Positions 9,528-19,058 are shown, numbered from the stretch's first letter. The stretch: DNA of 64,000 bases from Sodalis sp. dw_96 (GCF_018449575.1 NZ_JAAVUT010000022.1:1-64000); one strand, 5' to 3'. Program-made: numbers and translations. The notes: a model not told the origin generated them from the letters alone.

Positions 9528-10475
9528 TTAAACAAAATTCGCCGCCGCCGCCGTATTTTCTTGCCGCGAATAAAAACTGAACGCTTCTCTTAATAACCAC
9601 TCTTTGACCTTCAGGTTTAAGGCGCTGTCGCTTTCTTGTACCGGCTGAATCAAATAATAACCCCGCTCGGTGCGGCACTCCGGTCCGCAGGTCACCAGCT
9701 CGCCGCTGGATAAAAGTTGATCCACCAAGGGCCGCCAGCCCAGCGCCACCCCTTGGCCCTTCAGGGCCGCCTGGATAACCAGGGTATAGGCGTTAAATGT
9801 CAGCGAGGTGACCCCTTCACCGGGATCCAACCGCTGCCGGCGAAACCACTCCGGCCAGTTGAGCCACCGGGAGGGACGGGGATCGGGCAGGTTCAGCAAA
9901 GGCAGGCTCAGCAGCTTTTTCGCGTTGTCCGGCCTGCCGTGGGCTTGGGAAAATTGCGGGCTGCATACCGGCACCACCCGTTCAGGAAACAGCTTATCGC
10001 TGCGGCAGCCGGGTATCTGGCCGTCGCCAAAAGAGATGGCCAGATGCGCGCTGCTGTCTCGCAGCGAAAACTCATTGGGTGAGGTAGAAATTTGCACATC
10101 CACATTGGGGATCAGATGTTGCAACTGGTTCAGTCGCGGCAGCAGCCAGTAGCCGGCAAAACCCATATCGGTATCGATACGTAATACATCTCTCTGTATT
10201 TTCTGCTGAATTTTATCGATTTGACGGCTGATGCCCTGCAGGTTTGTGCGGACGATTTGATAAAGCTGCTCGCCGGTTTGGGTCAATACCACGCCGCGAT
10301 GGCGGCGTTCGAACAACGGCGTGCCCAGTTGAATTTCCAGCGCATTGATGCGCTGGCTCACCGCCGGTTGCGAAGAACCCAATTCCAACGAGGCGGCGGT
10401 AAAATTCAAATGTCGCGCCGCCGCTTCAAATACCGCCAATGCCTGTAACGGTGGGAGCCGAGATTTGCCAGACAT
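9528..10475 (-). CDS. LysR-family regulator of choline-sulfate utilisation
   Basis: The 315-residue LysR protein has an N-terminal HTH (LNFTAASLELGSSQPAVSQRINALE, residues about 23-47) and a C-terminal ligand domain of the GcvA-like type. It lies directly divergent from choline sulfatase with only 107 bp between start codons, and co-directional with choVW. This arrangement is known for the regulator of betC operons in proteobacteria. Its probable role is to switch on betC-choX, and perhaps choVW, in response to choline sulfate or choline. The family is certain and the specific role is inferred from context. Confidence 0.85.
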   Translation of the reverse strand: MSGKSRLPPLQALAVFEAAARHLNFTAASLELGSSQPAVSQRINALEIQLGTPLFERRHRGVVLTQTGEQLYQIVRTNLQGISRQIDKIQQKIQRDVLRIDTDMGFAGYWLLPRLNQLQHLIPNVDVQISTSPNEFSLRDSSAHLAISFGDGQIPGCRSDKLFPERVVPVCSPQFSQAHGRPDNAKKLLSLPLLNLPDPRPSRWLNWPEWFRRQRLDPGEGVTSLTFNAYTLVIQAALKGQGVALGWRPLVDQLLSSGELVTCGPECRTERGYYLIQPVQESDSALNLKVKEWLLREAFSFYSRQENTAAAANFV

Positions 10476-10582
10476 AACCTCTCCTTATTGACCGATAAGA
10501 AATTACCCGGTTCACAGAAAAAAATGTTTGTGCGATAAAAGTACCATTGCCTAGGTATTTTATTTAAAGCGAATTATTAACT
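10476..10582. promoter_or_regulatory. Short divergent promoter region of the betC locus
   Basis: A 107-bp gap between the divergent LysR and betC start codons must contain both promoters and the regulator's binding site. It is AT-rich towards betC. I cannot point to a specific operator. Confidence 0.5.
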
Positions 10583-12115
10583 ATGCTTAGAAAGAAACCG
10601 AATATCGTAATATTAATGGCCGATCAATTGAGCGCCGGAGCATTGTCTGCTTACGGAAATAACGTCAGCCTGACGCCTCATATTGATTCATTGGCACGGG
10701 AGGGCGTAATATTCGATTCGGCTTATTGTAATAGCCCGCTATGTGCTCCTTCCCGCGCGTCGTTAATGACCGGGCAATTTATTTCCCATAACGGCGTGTA
10801 TGATAATGCCGCGGAATTTCGCGCCGAGAGCCCGACATTTTGCCATTATTTACGCCGCCAGGGTTATAAAACCTATCTATCCGGTAAAATGCATTTTTGC
10901 GGCCCCGACCAGCTGCATGGTTTTGATGAGCGTCTTACCACCGATATCTATCCGGCGGATTTCGGCTGGACCCCGGACTGGCGCCATCCACACCGGCGAT
11001 TGGATTGGTATCATAATATGAGCTCGGTGCTGGATGCCGGAGAGTGCATCCGCACCAATCAGCTGGATTTTGACGACGAGGCGCTGTTTTACGCTCGACA
11101 AAAGCTGTTCGATATCGCCCGCCAGGGTAACCAACAGCCGTTTTTACTGGCGATGTCCCTGACCCATCCCCACGATCCTTTTGCCATCCCGCGCCGTTAT
11201 CTGGAAAGATACCGGGAGCAGGATATCGATTTGCCCCGGGTCTCGGCCCCCGAGGTACCCGACGACCCTCATTCCCAACGGCTGCGTAGTATGTATCAGC
11301 TGACCGACGGGCTGTTGGATCAGGCGCAAATACGCCGGGCGCGCCATGCCTATTATGGCGCGCTGGCCTATGTCGACGATCGGTTCGGCGAGATAAAAGA
11401 GACCCTGGCGGCTACCGGCCTGGCCGAAGATACCGTCACCATAGTGCTCTCCGATCATGGGGAAATGCTGGGGGAACGGGGCCTGTGGTACAAAATGAAT
11501 TTTTATGAGGGCGCGGCGCGCGTTCCCCTCATCGTGCACGCCCCCGGCCGTTTTGCCCCCCGTCATGTCCCGCAGAACGTTTCGCTGGTGGATGTGTTGC
11601 CGACGCTGGTGGAACTGGCGGCGGGAGGGACGTTGGCGCCGGAACAAACCGCCGCTCCCCTGGACGGCCGCAGCCTGGTGCCTTATTTGAAAGGAAAAAC
11701 CGGCGGCGATAACGTCGCCTACGGCGAGTATCTGGCGGAGGGCGCGCTGGCGCCGATGATCATGATTCGCCGCGGTCCGTGGAAATATATCGCTTCCCCC
11801 GGGGAGCCGGCGCAATTATTCGATATCAGCCGGGATCCGCTGGAATTACATAACCTGGCAACATCGCCGTCCCATGACCAGGAAATCACCGCATTTGAAA
11901 AAGAAACGGCGCTGCGCTGGGATCTGGACGCCCTTAACCGGCAGGTTCTGGCCAGCCAGCATACGCGCTTGTTCCTGAATCAGGCTTTCGACGCGGCGCC
12001 GCAGTGGGATTATCAACCCCCGCAGGACGCCGGCCACCGTTTTATCCGTAATAACCAAACCCTGGATGAGCAGGAGGCGCGAGCGCGCTATCCTCGCCCG
12101 CCTTCAACCCGATAA
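10583..12115 (+). CDS. betC: Choline-sulfatase
   Basis: The 510-residue enzyme hydrolyses choline-O-sulfate to choline and sulfate in the cytoplasm. The sulfatase signature CAPSR at residues 54-58 supplies the cysteine (Cys54) that is converted to formylglycine. The metal ligands are in the N-terminal MADQ motif (Asp14) and the later SDHGEMLGE motif. The C-terminal choline-sulfatase tail is present (WDLDALNRQVLASQHTRLF). Length agrees with known BetC. It is followed by the choline-binding protein gene, with the stop TAA immediately adjoining it. The divergent LysR gene is the likely regulator. No betA/betB genes lie in the window, so the fate of choline is not shown here. Confidence 0.93.
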   Translation: MLRKKPNIVILMADQLSAGALSAYGNNVSLTPHIDSLAREGVIFDSAYCNSPLCAPSRASLMTGQFISHNGVYDNAAEFRAESPTFCHYLRRQGYKTYLSGKMHFCGPDQLHGFDERLTTDIYPADFGWTPDWRHPHRRLDWYHNMSSVLDAGECIRTNQLDFDDEALFYARQKLFDIARQGNQQPFLLAMSLTHPHDPFAIPRRYLERYREQDIDLPRVSAPEVPDDPHSQRLRSMYQLTDGLLDQAQIRRARHAYYGALAYVDDRFGEIKETLAATGLAEDTVTIVLSDHGEMLGERGLWYKMNFYEGAARVPLIVHAPGRFAPRHVPQNVSLVDVLPTLVELAAGGTLAPEQTAAPLDGRSLVPYLKGKTGGDNVAYGEYLAEGALAPMIMIRRGPWKYIASPGEPAQLFDISRDPLELHNLATSPSHDQEITAFEKETALRWDLDALNRQVLASQHTRLFLNQAFDAAPQWDYQPPQDAGHRFIRNNQTLDEQEARARYPRPPSTR

Positions 12116-12135
12116 TGATGATAACGAGGTATAAA

Positions 12136-13080
12136 ATGCGTTTGTTTTCCGCTGTATTTACCGTGGGGATGTCTCTGGTAACCGGTTTACCTTTGGCCTA
12201 TGCCGCCGACAATGCCGGTTGCGAAGTGGTGAAGATGTCCGATCCGGGCTGGACCGATATCGGCGCCACCAATGGCGTGGCCGGTGTGTTGCTGGAAGGA
12301 TTGGGGTATCGGCAGCAGGTGCAGAACCTATCCGTGGCGCTGGCGTATCAGGGGCTTAAAACCGGTCAGTTGGACGTGTTTCTCGGCAACTGGATGCCGG
12401 CCCAGCAGCCGGTGATATCGAAATTCACCGGCGATGGCTCGGTTCAGGTGCTGGGAGCGAATCTCAACAGCGCGAAATTCACCCTGGCGGTACCGGACTA
12501 TGTGGCCCGGGGCGGAGTGAAGGACTTTGCTGATTTAGGGAAATACGGCGATAAGTTCGGTCACAAAATTTATGGCATCGCCCCCGGCGCGCCGGCCAAT
12601 CAGAATATCAAGACCATGCTGGATAAGCATGATTTCAAACTGACCGGCTGGACGCTGGTGGAGTCCAGCGAAAGCGGCATGCTGGCGCAGGTGGATCGGG
12701 CGGTGGCGAAGCAGCAGTGGATTGTGTTTCTCGGCTGGGAGCCCCATGCAATGAATACCCATCATAAATTGGTGTATCTCAGCGGCGGGGATAAATATTT
12801 CGGTCCCAATTACGGCAGCGCCACGGTGAATACCGTGACCCGCAAAAACTATAGCGCGCAATGCCCTAACGCCGGCCGTCTGTTCAGTCAGCTGACGTTT
12901 ACCGTCGATTTGGAAAATAAGCTTATCAAGCGCGCCCTGGATGATAAACAGACCCCCCGCGATGCCGCACGAGAAGAATTGAAGCAGCATCCGGAATTAT
13001 TGTCCCGCTGGCTGGACGGCGTCACCACCCGCCAGGGGCAAACGGGCCTGGCGGCGGTACGGCAGTCGCTGGCGCTGTAG
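12136..13080 (+). CDS. choX: Choline ABC transporter substrate-binding protein, ChoX type
   Basis: The 314-residue protein has an N-terminal signal peptide (RLFSAVFTVGMSLVTGLPLAYA) and the type-II periplasmic binding fold of the ProX/OpuAC/ChoX family, with the typical GLKTGQLDVFLGNWMP motif. It should bind choline in the periplasm and deliver it to ChoW. I chose ATG 12136 because GAGGT lies 5 nt upstream. An earlier ATG at 12115 overlaps the betC stop but has no ribosome-binding site and would put extra residues before the signal peptide. It lies in one unit with betC, while the permease and ATPase are in the divergent unit. Confidence 0.88.
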   Translation: MRLFSAVFTVGMSLVTGLPLAYAADNAGCEVVKMSDPGWTDIGATNGVAGVLLEGLGYRQQVQNLSVALAYQGLKTGQLDVFLGNWMPAQQPVISKFTGDGSVQVLGANLNSAKFTLAVPDYVARGGVKDFADLGKYGDKFGHKIYGIAPGAPANQNIKTMLDKHDFKLTGWTLVESSESGMLAQVDRAVAKQQWIVFLGWEPHAMNTHHKLVYLSGGDKYFGPNYGSATVNTVTRKNYSAQCPNAGRLFSQLTFTVDLENKLIKRALDDKQTPRDAAREELKQHPELLSRWLDGVTTRQGQTGLAAVRQSLAL

Positions 13081-13115
13081 ATCACAATTTTTGGTTATTA
13101 CGGATTGGGCATCCC

Positions 13116-13334
13116 TTAATCTTCACCGTTAAACGCCGAACAGCTATCGTTCGGCGACACCAGCCGATCGTGCTGGCTGCATACCCGCGAATCGCTGATG
13201 CTGGCGCCGAAGGCCGATCCCAGCATGGCGAGACCGGGTATCGCCTGTTCTGTGCCGTCGCGGTCCCGCTGGCAAAAACGGCAGCGCCCGCAGCGACGTT
13301 CGGCGGGGCGGCTCCCGCCGTTCGATGCGTTCAT
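13116..13334 (-). CDS. Small cysteine-rich protein coupled to the YeiH-type exporter
   Basis: The 72-residue product has a C-x2-C-x2-C cluster (CGRCRFC) followed by QRD, the stretch QAIPGLAMLGSAFGASISDSRVC, and then HDRLVSPNDSC. The paired cysteines and a histidine look like a metal or iron-sulfur binding site. I recall similar short proteins in other proteobacteria but cannot name the family. The start ATG overlaps the stop of the exporter gene in the sequence TGATG, which strongly supports translational coupling. An inverted repeat (13134-13141 with 13149-13156) lies over its last codons and may be a terminator. Function unknown; the coupling suggests a link with the exporter. Confidence 0.6.
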   Translation of the reverse strand: MNASNGGSRPAERRCGRCRFCQRDRDGTEQAIPGLAMLGSAFGASISDSRVCSQHDRLVSPNDSCSAFNGED

Positions 13335-14743
13335 CAGGAATTGCCCAGCTGATTCCAAAAATCCGCAAAGACATGCACTGACAGGAAATACCCCAGCAGC
13401 ACGTTGATTATTACGCCGACGGTGAACGCCCAGAATGGACGCAGTCCGGTGCTGGTGAGGCTGGCGAAGCGGGTGCTCAGGCCGATGCTCAGGAAGCAGA
13501 AAATAAACGCCCAGGTCCGCAGCGCGGTAATCGGCGCGATAAAGGCCGGCGTGACGGTGGTGCGAAATTCCGCCAGGGAGTAGTGGCTGCTCAGCCAGGT
13601 AACGAACACCGAGGCCACCACAAACCCGATAACAAATTTGGGAAAGCGCTGCCAGATTTCCCCTGAACCGGCCCTGGCGCTAACGGTACCATCTTCACCG
13701 CGCCACCAGGTAGTGGCCACTATGGCCAGGGCGAAAGCCCAGATACCAATCCAGATATCACGGCCGATGACCTTCATCAGGGTAAATGCCTGCACGGCGG
13801 CATCCGGCTTACCGGCAATGGCGCCCCCTGAATGGGCGGCAAAATCACTGTAGGTTTGTGCGGCGGCGATACCGGCGGCATCGGCGAATTCCGAGGTGCC
13901 GATCCAGGCGCCGGCCACGCCGGTTGACAGTCCCAGCGCCCGTGAGATAAACGGCAGCACCAGTAACGATACGATGGCCCAAATGATCACCAGGGAGATG
14001 GCGACGGAAGCCTGTTCCCGTTTGGCGCGGACGGCCCCCGCCACTGCAATGGCCGCCGATACCCCGCACACCGCGCCGCCGACACCCAGTACGGCGGCAA
14101 AGCGGTTTTCCAGGCCGAGCAAGCGGCCGGTGATAAAGATGGCGAAAAAGGTCACCAGGGAGACAATGGCCGCCTGCCCTATGGCTACCGGCCCGGCCCA
14201 TTGGATGAGCGTCAGCGGCAGCGTCGCCCCTAAGAGTACGATACCGATTTTAATGTAATATTCCACCCGCAAACTGCGCGCCAGCCAATCCGGGATATGC
14301 CAGATATTGGATACCGCCAGCCCTAATACCAGCGCCAGTAACGGCGGCTCCAGGTTATAACGGGAGGCACTGGCCCAGGCGCCGAGCTGGAAAATAAATA
14401 CCGAAACAATAAATAATACGGTAAAACCGCCCAAGAATTTTCGAGTGTCATGTCCGATGATAGCGCTGCTAATGGTTAATAATACCGCCCACACCAGATA
14501 CAGGCCACCCAAGGCCGGTAAGCGACGCAATAAATCGGCGCCGGCTTCCCCCAGGGTTGTCCATTTGGTCGGTCCGGTCGCCAGCCATTTCAGACTGCCG
14601 CCCTGGGAAAAAAGTATATAAGCGGCGCTGATTAATATCAGTGCCAGAATAATCGACCACCAATCTTCCTGCCGCCACCAACGGGAAGAGGACCGCCCGT
14701 CAGGGGATTTTATTACCACGTCGCTGCTTTCACTTGTGCTCAT
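13334..14743 (-). CDS. YeiH-type putative sulfate exporter (UPF0324)
   Basis: The 469-residue inner-membrane protein has about 11 hydrophobic segments. Core motifs of the YeiH/UPF0324 family are present (GIVLLGATLPL, GVGGAVCGVSAAIAVAGA, IGTSEFADAAGIAAAQ). Members are annotated as putative sulfate or sulfite exporters and often lie near organosulfur degradation genes. The protein is longer at the N-terminus than E. coli YeiH, adding a hydrophilic start and two extra membrane segments. Here it stands convergently to betC-choX, so export of the sulfate released by BetC is a plausible role. This is inference from family and position. Confidence 0.82.
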   Translation of the reverse strand: MSTSESSDVVIKSPDGRSSSRWWRQEDWWSIILALILISAAYILFSQGGSLKWLATGPTKWTTLGEAGADLLRRLPALGGLYLVWAVLLTISSAIIGHDTRKFLGGFTVLFIVSVFIFQLGAWASASRYNLEPPLLALVLGLAVSNIWHIPDWLARSLRVEYYIKIGIVLLGATLPLTLIQWAGPVAIGQAAIVSLVTFFAIFITGRLLGLENRFAAVLGVGGAVCGVSAAIAVAGAVRAKREQASVAISLVIIWAIVSLLVLPFISRALGLSTGVAGAWIGTSEFADAAGIAAAQTYSDFAAHSGGAIAGKPDAAVQAFTLMKVIGRDIWIGIWAFALAIVATTWWRGEDGTVSARAGSGEIWQRFPKFVIGFVVASVFVTWLSSHYSLAEFRTTVTPAFIAPITALRTWAFIFCFLSIGLSTRFASLTSTGLRPFWAFTVGVIINVLLGYFLSVHVFADFWNQLGNS

Positions 14744-15107
14744 GATTCCCGCCTCTATTTTGCCTTGCCGAATTGAAAAATATTTTTAACTTTTTATGCT
14801 TTCAAGAGAAAATAGCGAATTTGATACCCCAAAGATATTATTTTTCCGTTATGGTTAATAACCATTTAATCTATGATATTCAACCTTTAAATATCTTTTG
14901 TTGATGGCCGGAAATATCATACATATCTTAAGAATTTAATGGCATTAATATAGATAAAATCCAGCAATGAATAATTTTTCAATCGCCGATGAATGTCTCT
15001 AACGCAAAACCCTCATCACTCATCCATGATTACAGATTAGAAATTACTGATGATTCCATGCCCGTCACCGCTAATAGAAGGTCAGCCGATGGATATCGCT
15101 GGGGCAT
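14744..15107. other. AT-rich intergenic region
   Basis: This gap of about 360 bp should hold the promoter of the YeiH-type gene and the end of the KPN_01854-type operon. I see no gene and no convincing terminator. Confidence 0.5.
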
Positions 15108-16328
15108 TTATTTTTCAAAGGGTTCCCCCAAGGTCAGCATCAAACGGTTGGCCCAGGCGAAAAAGGCGGTGGCCTGTACCAGATCCAGTAATTCCAAATC
15201 CGTCAACCCCTCTTGCCGCAGCCGGGTGATATGTTCCGGTGTTGCCGCGGCCGGGGTGGCCGAGAGGGCTGCGGCAAAATCAATTTCTCCCTGCCAGCGG
15301 GGGGATTGGCCGGTGCTCAGAATGCCGCCTGGCGGTGTATCCAGCAGGCGCTGGATGTCATCCGGCTGTTTGGATAATTGTGCGGCTTTGCGGGCATGCA
15401 CCGAGGCGCAATAGATGCAGCCGTTGATTTTGCTGGCCACTGCCGCCGCCAGTTCACGTTCTTTGCGCACCAGGCCGCCGGCGGTATAGAAGATGCCTTT
15501 ATCGGTGAGGGTGCGTTGTTCCAGTACCGGCAGATTGCAGGCGAGCAGGCGGAAATAATCGGAATCGGCATGGCCGTTGTGTTCAAGGGTCGCCTGCTGC
15601 CGCAACGTGAATTCCGTCAGCGGTTTGGCGGCTATCCAGGGTTCCCAGCCCAGTTCCCGTTGGGTAAAAGCATGGGGGGCGGCGCGCCCGCCATGGGTGA
15701 CGCCCGCGGTTCGCCAGGCGGCGGCGCCCACCGGCAGCGGCAGGGGATTGTCCACAGGCTGGCCGGCTATCAAACGATAACCTCTCAGCAATCGGCTCTG
15801 GAAACTGACATAGGCCACCAACTGGGACAAGGTCACTATGGCATCCGACCCCCAGCCCGCCCGGCGTAACTCTTCCAGATGCGCCGGCGTGGCGGCTGAG
15901 GGATGGCTGCTGAGACGTTCGGCGTGATGTAAAGCGCTTTGCAGCCTGGATCCTCCGGTAACCGGGGTGGGTTCCCCGGCGTGACCCGTTGCGGAATGAC
16001 GTTTCGTCTCGGGGGTGGGCAGCCCGTTGCGTCCAGGGGTGGCGTTTGAACCGCCTGCTGCCGTAATCGGATAAGGATCCGCCAGGCGACCGGCATAATG
16101 CGCCGTCAACCGGTTGTCTTCATGCCACTCGGCCACCTGACGCGCTACCGCCAGCCGCTCCGTTAAGCTAAAGTCAATGCCGTCGTCGGCGTTGAATAGC
16201 GCCAGGTAACTGCCCTGAATATGCCGGGTCGCCGCATCGCGGGTAATGCGCGCCGCCGCCAGCGACGAGTCCGGCGGAATGTCTGCAAGCCTTTCAAGCA
16301 GATCCGCCGCTGTTGGGGTCTGGGTCAT
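15108..16328 (-). CDS. CMD-domain / alkylhydroperoxidase (AhpD-like) double-domain protein
   Basis: The 406-residue protein has two AhpD-like parts. The N-terminal part (about 1-180) resembles the CMD-domain proteins annotated as Avi_7170 family. A Pro/Gly/Thr-rich linker sits near residues 88-120. The C-terminal part (about 210-406) resembles the Avi_7169 alkylhydroperoxidase family and holds the redox motif CIYCASVHARKAA, a CxxC followed by His. Elsewhere these are separate genes. The ATG at 16328 overlaps the stop of the monooxygenase gene as ATGA, so the longer upstream extension is rejected. It probably detoxifies peroxides or acts on a product of the monooxygenase. The pairing with this operon is known; the chemistry is not. 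Confidence 0.82.
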   Translation of the reverse strand: MTQTPTAADLLERLADIPPDSSLAAARITRDAATRHIQGSYLALFNADDGIDFSLTERLAVARQVAEWHEDNRLTAHYAGRLADPYPITAAGGSNATPGRNGLPTPETKRHSATGHAGEPTPVTGGSRLQSALHHAERLSSHPSAATPAHLEELRRAGWGSDAIVTLSQLVAYVSFQSRLLRGYRLIAGQPVDNPLPLPVGAAAWRTAGVTHGGRAAPHAFTQRELGWEPWIAAKPLTEFTLRQQATLEHNGHADSDYFRLLACNLPVLEQRTLTDKGIFYTAGGLVRKERELAAAVASKINGCIYCASVHARKAAQLSKQPDDIQRLLDTPPGGILSTGQSPRWQGEIDFAAALSATPAAATPEHITRLRQEGLTDLELLDLVQATAFFAWANRLMLTLGEPFEK

Positions 16329-17383
16329 CGGATGTCCTCGGGTAAAGGGTCGGTGTGGGGAGGATTCAAAGTCGTCGCGGGGCGTTGTCGTACCCATCCC
16401 AAAGCTGGCGCCACCTGCCGGGCAATCAGTTCGATGGATCGCAGGATATATGGATGGGGCGGTTCGATGGAGTGCACTTGAAACGCCAGGTCGGTGACCC
16501 GCGCCAGGGCGCTGTCCCGTTGCAGGGACGCCAGTACCTGCTCAGCGCTGCCGAGATGGACATCAAACGCGGCGATAAAATCATCCAGGGTATCGCCGGC
16601 GATGGGTTGTCCGTTGGCGCGGGCGTTTTCCGCCTGGCGGCGGAGTCCCGCTTTCGCCAATTGCCGGGCCTGTTTGGGATCGTCGGTGACAAAGGCGGTG
16701 CGGGACCCGAGGATGCGCGGCGTCGCCCCCGCGGGCAGGGCATCCAGGTAGGCATCGATAATGGGGTTCTGAATGTCCGCCAACGGTAAATCAAGCTCGT
16801 CGGCGGGACGCGGCTGAGTGCGGGATAACATCAGCCCGTCGCCGGCGGCCCCGGCGCGGGTGGCGCCGTCTACCGAGAAGGTGGCCTGCCACACCCGGCG
16901 GGCCAGCTGCGGGGCAGGGGGATATAAACGGTTGCTGCCGTCACTTAACAGGTCGCCTCCCCAGGTCGATCGCAGAATAGCAAGATTGGCGGCATAGGCG
17001 ACGGCGCGTTCGGCGCTTAACAGGCCGAACGGCGGGAAAGAAGAGGGCGTGCCGCCGGATCCGAGCCCGACTTCCAGCCGGCCGTCCGCCAGCAGGTCCA
17101 GTACTGACGTATCCTCCGCCACCCGCAGCGCCAGCTCCATCGGCAGGGTAATGACGCCGGTTCCCAGGCGGATATGCCGGGTCCGCGCCGCCACATATGC
17201 CAGGAACACCAGGGGCGCCGGCAGGCCGCCTTCGTCTTCATGGAAATGATGCTGGGCCACCCAGGCGCTATCAAACCCTTGCGCCTCGGCATGGATGATT
17301 TGTTCCGCCGCCAGCTGGTAGCGCTGGCGCGCATCGGTTTTATCCAGCAAGCGGGTGAAGAAACCTAAACGCTTAACCGTCAT
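16325..17383 (-). CDS. FMN-dependent luciferase-like monooxygenase, KPN_01858 family
   Basis: The 352-residue protein is a bacterial-luciferase-like TIM barrel. Typical signs are the N-terminal KRLGFFTRLLD, the DSAWVAQHHFHEDEGG stretch, RTRHIRLGTGVITLP, and LADGRLEVGLGSGG, which contacts the flavin phosphate. Members use reduced FMN and oxygen to oxidise a small substrate. This subfamily travels with a peptide-type ABC transporter and an alkylhydroperoxidase, as in Klebsiella KPN_01854-01858, and the same partners are present here. It lies just downstream of the ATPase gene with 10 nt between them and is coupled to the next gene. A flavin reductase is not adjacent. The substrate is unknown. 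Confidence 0.85.
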   Translation of the reverse strand: MTVKRLGFFTRLLDKTDARQRYQLAAEQIIHAEAQGFDSAWVAQHHFHEDEGGLPAPLVFLAYVAARTRHIRLGTGVITLPMELALRVAEDTSVLDLLADGRLEVGLGSGGTPSSFPPFGLLSAERAVAYAANLAILRSTWGGDLLSDGSNRLYPPAPQLARRVWQATFSVDGATRAGAAGDGLMLSRTQPRPADELDLPLADIQNPIIDAYLDALPAGATPRILGSRTAFVTDDPKQARQLAKAGLRRQAENARANGQPIAGDTLDDFIAAFDVHLGSAEQVLASLQRDSALARVTDLAFQVHSIEPPHPYILRSIELIARQVAPALGWVRQRPATTLNPPHTDPLPEDIR

Positions 17384-17393
17384 GCATCGGTCC

Positions 17394-19058
17394 TCAATAT
17401 AGCCGTTGTGCCGGGGGGAAAGGTCCGCCCCGGCCGGGAATGGCGTTGATCAATTCCCGGGTATAGGCGGTCCCGGGGTTGACGAATATGTCGGCTATCG
17501 GACCGTAATCCACCTGCCGGCCTTTAAACAATACCGAAACGCTGCGGGAAATTTGACGCACGGTGGCCAGGTCATGGGAGATAAAGACGTAGGTCAGTCC
17601 CATCTCGGTTTGCAAATGCTGCAACAGCCTCAAGATCTGCCCCTGCACGGTCACATCCAGCGCCGATGTCGCTTCATCCAGTACCAGAATCTGCGGTTGC
17701 AGCACCAGGGCCCGGGCAATGGCCACCCGTTGCCGCTGTCCGCCGGACAGTTCACGGGGATGGCGGATCAGCAACGCCAATGGCAGCGCGACGCGGTCGG
17801 CTATCTCTTCCACTCGCCGCCGCCGTTCCGCCGGGGCCAGGGGGGCAAAGTTGCGCAATGGCTCCTCAATGATCTTAAACAGGGTATAGGACGGATCGAG
17901 CGAGCCGAACGGGTTTTGGTAGACCAGCTGGATTTTTTGACGGAACCGCCGCAGGGCTTCCCCTTTGAGATGGGTAATATTAATCCCGTCAATCAGGACC
18001 GTGCCGGCATCGGGCCGTTGAAAACCAAGCAGGATGCGTGCCAGGGTGGTCTTGCCCGAACCGGATTCCCCCACCAGGGCATGGGTGGTGCCCCGTTCAA
18101 CCTCAAAGGATACCCTGTCCACCGCCCGCACCTCTTCGCCGTCCCCCAGGTGAAAGTTTTTGACCACCGCCTCCACCTGGATGATGGATGCCGCGGCCGA
18201 TAGCTGATGCGGCGGGATGCGGGGTATGGCGGATAGCGCCGGCGCATCGGCAAATAGCTGGCGGGTGTAGGCGTTGGCCGGTGCCCGCATCACTTCGCTG
18301 GTTTTGCCCTGTTCCTGGACCCGACCGTGCCGCAATACCAGCAGCCGGTCGGCCCGCTCGGCCGCCACCGCCAGATCGTGGGTTACCAGCAATACCGCGG
18401 TGCCGTATTCACGGCGCAGCTCATCAATGAGATCAAGGATCCGTTTTTGCACCGTGACATCCAGGGCGCTGGTGGGTTCGTCGGCAATAATCAGCGCCGG
18501 CTGTAGCGCGACGGCAATGGCAATCAGCACCCGCTGCTTCATCCCGCCTGAAAGCTCATGGGGATATTGGCCGACCCGTTGCTCCGGATAGGATAGGCCG
18601 ACCCGGGTCAGCAGTTCGATCACTCTGGCATCCCGCTCACGGCGGGGCAGGCGGCGGTGAATATCCAGGATTTCCGCCACCTGGCTGCCGATGGTTTTAA
18701 CCGGGTTGAGGGAACTGGCGGGATCTTGCGGAATCAGGCTGATGCCCACGCCGCGCAGCGTATCGAGACGGCGTTGCGACCATTGGCTGATGTCGACGCC
18801 ATTCAGGCGGATTGCTCCCCGCTCCCGCCGGCCGTTTTCCGCCAGAAGGCCGATAATGGCCTGGGCGGTGGTGGTTTTGCCTGAGCCCGACTCCCCCACC
18901 AGCGCCAGCACTTCACCGGCATGGAGGCGAAAGGAGACGTCATGCACCACGCGCCGGTTTTCGCCGTCGCTGCGGTAGGCAATACAGAGATCTTGCAATT
19001 CCAGCACCGGTACTCGTTGAGGAATCAACGTGTCGGATCGCGCTAAAAGCAGGTTCAT
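17394..19058 (-). CDS. Peptide-type ABC transporter ATP-binding protein with two fused ATPase domains
   Basis: The 554-residue protein fuses two complete ATPase domains of the DppD/DppF (OppD/OppF) type, like GsiA. Walker A GESGSGKTT is seen at residues 55-63 and again in the second half. Each half has a signature (LSGGMKQR, LSGGQRQR) and Walker B (ADEPTSALD, LDEATSALD). The start at 19058 overlaps the permease stop as ATGA; the longer in-frame start at 19322 lies inside that gene. It energises the importer made by the two permeases and the binding protein upstream. It differs from glutathione import in that it sits in a monooxygenase operon. Confidence 0.9.
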   Translation of the reverse strand: MNLLLARSDTLIPQRVPVLELQDLCIAYRSDGENRRVVHDVSFRLHAGEVLALVGESGSGKTTTAQAIIGLLAENGRRERGAIRLNGVDISQWSQRRLDTLRGVGISLIPQDPASSLNPVKTIGSQVAEILDIHRRLPRRERDARVIELLTRVGLSYPEQRVGQYPHELSGGMKQRVLIAIAVALQPALIIADEPTSALDVTVQKRILDLIDELRREYGTAVLLVTHDLAVAAERADRLLVLRHGRVQEQGKTSEVMRAPANAYTRQLFADAPALSAIPRIPPHQLSAAASIIQVEAVVKNFHLGDGEEVRAVDRVSFEVERGTTHALVGESGSGKTTLARILLGFQRPDAGTVLIDGINITHLKGEALRRFRQKIQLVYQNPFGSLDPSYTLFKIIEEPLRNFAPLAPAERRRRVEEIADRVALPLALLIRHPRELSGGQRQRVAIARALVLQPQILVLDEATSALDVTVQGQILRLLQHLQTEMGLTYVFISHDLATVRQISRSVSVLFKGRQVDYGPIADIFVNPGTAYTRELINAIPGRGGPFPPAQRLY

